Shown piece after piece: positions 60,965 to 64,000 of a DNA stretch of 64,000 nt. This stretch comes from Prolixibacteraceae bacterium (GTDB lineage: Bacteria; Bacteroidota; Bacteroidia; Bacteroidales; Prolixibacteraceae), in NCBI GenBank assembly GCA_021740385.1, contig JAIOZY010000010.1, forward strand, positions 1 through 64,000, given 5' to 3'. The notes under the pieces are model-generated. The model worked only from the letters and a program-made list of their open reading frames with translations, ran no database searches and had not been told where the DNA came from. The translations under genes and the position numbers were made by a program. Each line of letters starts with the position of its first letter. Within the stretch, counting starts at the first letter, position 1.

Positions 60965-63238
60965 TTAGAAAATACTAAAAACAACGGTTACACCGGCCAT
61001 TACAACCGAAACCATGGTCATCAGTTTAATCAGTATATTAAGCGACGGACCTGACGTATCTTTAAACGGATCGCCAACAGTATCGCCAACTACAGCAGCT
61101 TTATGCGAATCGCTTCCTTTACCACCCAGGTTTCCTTTTTCAATGTATTTCTTGGCATTGTCCCAGGCACCGCCTGAATTGTTCAGCATTACGGCCAGGG
61201 TAAACCCGGTTGTTAAACCGCCAACAAGCAGGCCAACAACGCCGGCAACACCAAGCAGGATTCCTACTGCAACGGGTACAATAATGGCAATTAATGCAGG
61301 TACCATCATTTCGCGTTGTGCCCCTTTGGTAGAAATGGCAACACATTTCGCGTATTCCGGTTTAGCTGTTCCATCAAGGATGCCCGGAATATCTTTAAAC
61401 TGACGACGAACCTCATCGACCATTGCTCCGGCGGCACGGCCTACGGCTTTCATGGTCATGGCACAGAAAACAAACGCCATCATGGCACCGAGAAATATGC
61501 CGGCCAGCAACATTGGGTTGAAGAGCGAAAGGTCGTAGAAAGAAGAAAAATCGTGCAGTGTTGCCTGCGTAATAACTACTTCATTAGCACCATCGCCAAT
61601 AACAGCAGCTTCATCGGCCACGAATTGTACACCGTTGCGTACCATTTCAATGCCGCTGTCGAGTTGGTGTTTAATCCATATTTTTACTTCTTCCATGTAT
61701 GCTGCAAGCAGCGCCATTGCTGTAAGCGCGGCTGAGCCTATGGCAAATCCTTTACCGGTAGCTGCGGTAGTATTTCCAAGCGCATCAAGAGCATCGGTGC
61801 GTTCACGGACTTCTTTGGGCAGTACGCTCATCTCTGCATTACCGCCAGCGTTGTCGGCAATGGGTCCAAATGCATCAGTAGCAAGGGTGATACCCAAGGT
61901 TGAAAGCATACCTACGGCAGCAAAGCCAATTCCGTAAACACCTTCGGCAAAATTCGAAAAACCGCCTGCAAAACCAAATGCTGCAATTATACCGCCAACA
62001 ATTGTAACAACCGGTATCCAGGTCGACATCATACCGGTAGCAATACCATCGATGATGGTGGTAGCTGGCCCTTGTTTGGTTTGGCCGGCAATGCCTCTTG
62101 TAGGTTTGTATTCATCGGATGTATAGTATTCGGTACCCTGCCCGATTATTACACCGGCCAGGAGTCCGGCAACAACCGATCCGAAAATGCCCCAGGTTAT
62201 AATGTTGAAATAAGCCATAATTGCTACGGCAACAAGAATAAGGAATGAGCTTCCGCCTGTTCCGAGCAACAGTGCATTAAGCAGGTTTTTCTGTGTTGCC
62301 GATTCTTTCGTGCGTACCATGAAAATACCTATAATTGAAAGGATAATGCCAACTGCAGCAACAATCATGGGGGCAATTACTTTAACATTCGCCACTTCGG
62401 CGCTAACCGACAGGGCAGCACCCAACGCGGCCGTTGCAAGTATTGAACCGCAATACGACTCGTACAGGTCGGCACCCATACCGGCTACATCGCCTACGTT
62501 GTCGCCTACGTTATCAGCAATGGTTGCCGGGTTACGCGGGTCGTCTTCGGGTATGCCGGCTTCCACTTTACCAACCAGGTCGGCACCAACATCAGCTGCT
62601 TTGGTATAAATACCACCACCTACGCGGGCAAACAAGGCCTGTGTTGATGCCCCCATCCCGAAAGTCAGCATAATTACGGTAATTTCTGTGAGTTTATGCG
62701 ATTCATCTGTTCCTGCTTTAACCAGGTCGAGCCCCAGGAAAGTTAACCCGTTTTGCATGTGTTCAACGGTATAAACCAGTTTTGTGAGAATGAGGTACCA
62801 TCCCGAAATGTCGAGCAGGCCAAAGCCCACAACAACAAGTCCCATAACGGCACCGCTTCGGAAAGCTACTTTTAAACCTTTGTTTAGCGACTGGCTTGCA
62901 CCTTGTGCTGTACGTGCCGATGCGTTGGTGGCCGTTTTCATACCGAGGTAACCGCAAAGGCCCGAAAAGAAACCCCCGGTTAAAAAGGCAACCGGCACAA
63001 ACGGGTTCTGTACCCCCATGTAGGCCAGTATGGTTAATATCACAACCAACACAGCAAAAACAATGATTACAACCTTGTACTGCCTGCTAATGTATGCCAT
63101 TGCACCCTCACGAACGTGCTGGGCAATTTCTTTCATCTTGTCAGTACCTTCTGAGTTTTTCATCATCGATTTGTAGAAAAACCAGGCAAAAACCAATGCT
63201 GTCACAGCAGCAATCGGTATTAAGAAGAAATAATTCAT
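60965..63238 (-). CDS. hppA: Membrane-bound pyrophosphatase, K+-dependent type
   Basis: Couples PPi hydrolysis to H+ or Na+ export across the inner membrane. 757 residues with about sixteen transmembrane segments. The substrate loop ADVGADLVGKVEAGIPEDD (about 216-233) and DNVGDNVGD (242-250) are intact, as is NSGGAWDNAKKYIE near the C-terminus. At the K+ site the sequence is GNTTAATGKG (488-497): Ala492 and Gly495, not the Lys and Thr of K+-independent enzymes. It should therefore need K+ and may pump Na+. It is divergent from the phosphatase gene. Confidence 0.96.
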   Translation of the reverse strand: MNYFFLIPIAAVTALVFAWFFYKSMMKNSEGTDKMKEIAQHVREGAMAYISRQYKVVIIVFAVLVVILTILAYMGVQNPFVPVAFLTGGFFSGLCGYLGMKTATNASARTAQGASQSLNKGLKVAFRSGAVMGLVVVGFGLLDISGWYLILTKLVYTVEHMQNGLTFLGLDLVKAGTDESHKLTEITVIMLTFGMGASTQALFARVGGGIYTKAADVGADLVGKVEAGIPEDDPRNPATIADNVGDNVGDVAGMGADLYESYCGSILATAALGAALSVSAEVANVKVIAPMIVAAVGIILSIIGIFMVRTKESATQKNLLNALLLGTGGSSFLILVAVAIMAYFNIITWGIFGSVVAGLLAGVIIGQGTEYYTSDEYKPTRGIAGQTKQGPATTIIDGIATGMMSTWIPVVTIVGGIIAAFGFAGGFSNFAEGVYGIGFAAVGMLSTLGITLATDAFGPIADNAGGNAEMSVLPKEVRERTDALDALGNTTAATGKGFAIGSAALTAMALLAAYMEEVKIWIKHQLDSGIEMVRNGVQFVADEAAVIGDGANEVVITQATLHDFSSFYDLSLFNPMLLAGIFLGAMMAFVFCAMTMKAVGRAAGAMVDEVRRQFKDIPGILDGTAKPEYAKCVAISTKGAQREMMVPALIAIIVPVAVGILLGVAGVVGLLVGGLTTGFTLAVMLNNSGGAWDNAKKYIEKGNLGGKGSDSHKAAVVGDTVGDPFKDTSGPSLNILIKLMTMVSVVMAGVTVVFSIF

Positions 63239-63372
63239 AAGCTTATTTTTTGGTTATTTAGTTTTGAAAAAAAAATCTTAGCGAATCTAAAATAAAAAAA
63301 ATGAAATGAAATAATTGATTTCAAAAAAAATGAAAGAAAGATTTTTAAAAATTAACCTTTAAGAAATACTTC

Positions 63373-63380
63373 TAATTTTG
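63373..63380 (+). promoter_or_regulatory. -7 box of the tyrosine phosphatase gene
   Basis: TAATTTTG matches TAnnTTTG and lies only 15 bases before the ATG at 63396, so the mRNA leader would be about 8-10 bases. Confidence 0.5.
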
Positions 63381-63395
63381 CAGAAAAATTTTTAC

Positions 63396-63875
63396 ATGAA
63401 GAAAAGGGTATTGTTTGTTTGCCTCGGAAACATTTGCCGGTCGCCAAGTGCCGAGGCTGTTTTTAGAAATCTGGTCAAAAAATCGGGCATGGAAAATGAA
63501 ATATTGTGCGATTCAGCCGGAATAATCGGAGCCCACAGCAGTGAACCGGCCGATTCGAGAATGAGGGTACACGCATCCAAACGAGGTTACAGGCTCGACA
63601 GTATTTCACGAAAATTTGAACCGAATATTGATTTCGATAACTTTGACTACATCATTGGCATGGACGAAGAAAATATCTGGGATTTGGAAAGGCTGGCCCG
63701 TGGAAATGATGATCTAAATAAAATTCATCGGATGACCGATTTTTCAGAAAAACATGCCGGTCAGCCGGTACCTGATCCGTATTACGGGGGTGCCAGGGGT
63801 TTTGAATTGGTGCTCGATTTGCTCGAAGATGCCTGCAAGGGTTTCTTGCAACATATAAAAAATGAAATTAGTTAA
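63396..63875 (+). CDS. Low-molecular-weight protein-tyrosine phosphatase
   Basis: Dephosphorylates phosphotyrosine. The ATG at 63396 gives MKKRVLFVCLGNICRSPSAEAVF with the CX5R catalytic loop (Cys9 to Arg15). The general acid is Asp in VPDPYYGG near residue 130. 159 residues is normal. No tyrosine kinase or capsule gene is adjacent. Its stop codon directly abuts the next ATG. Confidence 0.93.
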   Translation: MKKRVLFVCLGNICRSPSAEAVFRNLVKKSGMENEILCDSAGIIGAHSSEPADSRMRVHASKRGYRLDSISRKFEPNIDFDNFDYIIGMDEENIWDLERLARGNDDLNKIHRMTDFSEKHAGQPVPDPYYGGARGFELVLDLLEDACKGFLQHIKNEIS

Positions 63876-64000
63876 ATGCGAAATTTGATAAAAACAACGG
63901 CCTTTCTGGCCATTGTTGCCTGTTTGCTGTGGTCCACTGCTTTTGCCGGTGTAAAAATCGGGTTGAAGTATATGCCCCCGTTGCAATTTGCTGGCATCCG
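63876..64000 (+). CDS. EamA/DMT family transporter (5' part, cut by window end)
   Basis: The ATG follows the phosphatase stop codon with no gap. The visible 41 residues (LIKTTAFLAIVACLLWSTAFAG, then VKIGLKYMPPLQFAGI) match the first transmembrane helix and loop of EamA drug/metabolite transporters. The rest lies outside the window. Confidence 0.75.
   Translation, partial: MRNLIKTTAFLAIVACLLWSTAFAGVKIGLKYMPPLQFAGI

Overview
The window is chromosomal DNA of a Bacteroidota bacterium. Six secreted proteins carry type IX secretion (T9SS) C-terminal sorting domains. Promoters show the Bacteroidota -7 box TAnnTTTG, lipoproteins are abundant, and the gene order recF - dciA-like - TPR - ribH is typical of this phylum. 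A marine or sediment Bacteroidales/Marinilabiliales relative (for example Prolixibacteraceae) fits best, but that placement is inference. No phage, insertion sequence, CRISPR array or SusC/SusD pair was found.

Layout. (1) 1-2244: a repeat-bearing non-coding stretch, then lysS. (2) 2362-23977: an island of large secreted proteins: a subtilisin (S8), an uncharacterised HTSHGSQ-motif protein, an M6 metalloprotease, a gingipain-like C25 cysteine protease with leucine-rich repeats, a CBM9-like/LRR protein and a GLUG-repeat protein. All six end in the same Cys-containing beta module followed by a T9SS sorting domain. A TPR histidine kinase and a NarL-type response regulator sit inside the island. 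(3) 24127-28226: a lone class I isoprenoid-synthase-like gene, a DUF502 membrane protein, and a TetR regulator followed by a CitMHS-type antiporter. (4) 28452-39256: a LacI regulator, a 30-bp perfect palindrome overlapping a promoter, and an eight-gene co-directional cluster: ADP-ribosylglycohydrolase, GRP-type sugar/ureide permease, ribokinase, GH140-like hydrolase, nucleoside hydrolase, GH30, deoC, and a c-heme/PD40 lipoprotein. This reads as scavenging of nucleosides, ADP-ribose or ribosides into the pentose-phosphate pool. (5) 39392-40421: a HigBA toxin-antitoxin pair bounded by a perfect 24-bp direct repeat derived from the end of the neighbouring thioesterase gene. (6) 40400-46536: a minus-strand operon with two tandem CrtI/RetSat-like FAD oxidoreductases, an SDR, a SnoaL-like protein, an HSL-family esterase and a thioesterase; its product is unknown. 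(7) 47103-53509: a beta-helix surface protein with a membrane-anchor tail, then ribH/TPR/dciA-like/recF, then a divergent metal permease with a fused HMA domain. (8) 53537-59602: a methyltransferase, a nitronate monooxygenase-like protein, a second HTSHGSQ protein, a class IV aminotransferase, a GT2 and a DUF4199 protein. (9) 59730-60217: SRP RNA and tRNA-Thr in tandem, followed by two degenerate tRNA-like copies with their own spacer hairpin. (10) 60965-64000: a K+-dependent-type membrane pyrophosphatase, a low-molecular-weight tyrosine phosphatase and the start of an EamA transporter.

The most unusual points are the tandem saturase-like operon, the solitary terpene-synthase-like protein, the palindrome-in-promoter control of the nucleoside cluster, the direct repeats around HigBA, the degenerating tRNA array with short palindromes in its arms, and the two-member HTSHGSQ secreted family.
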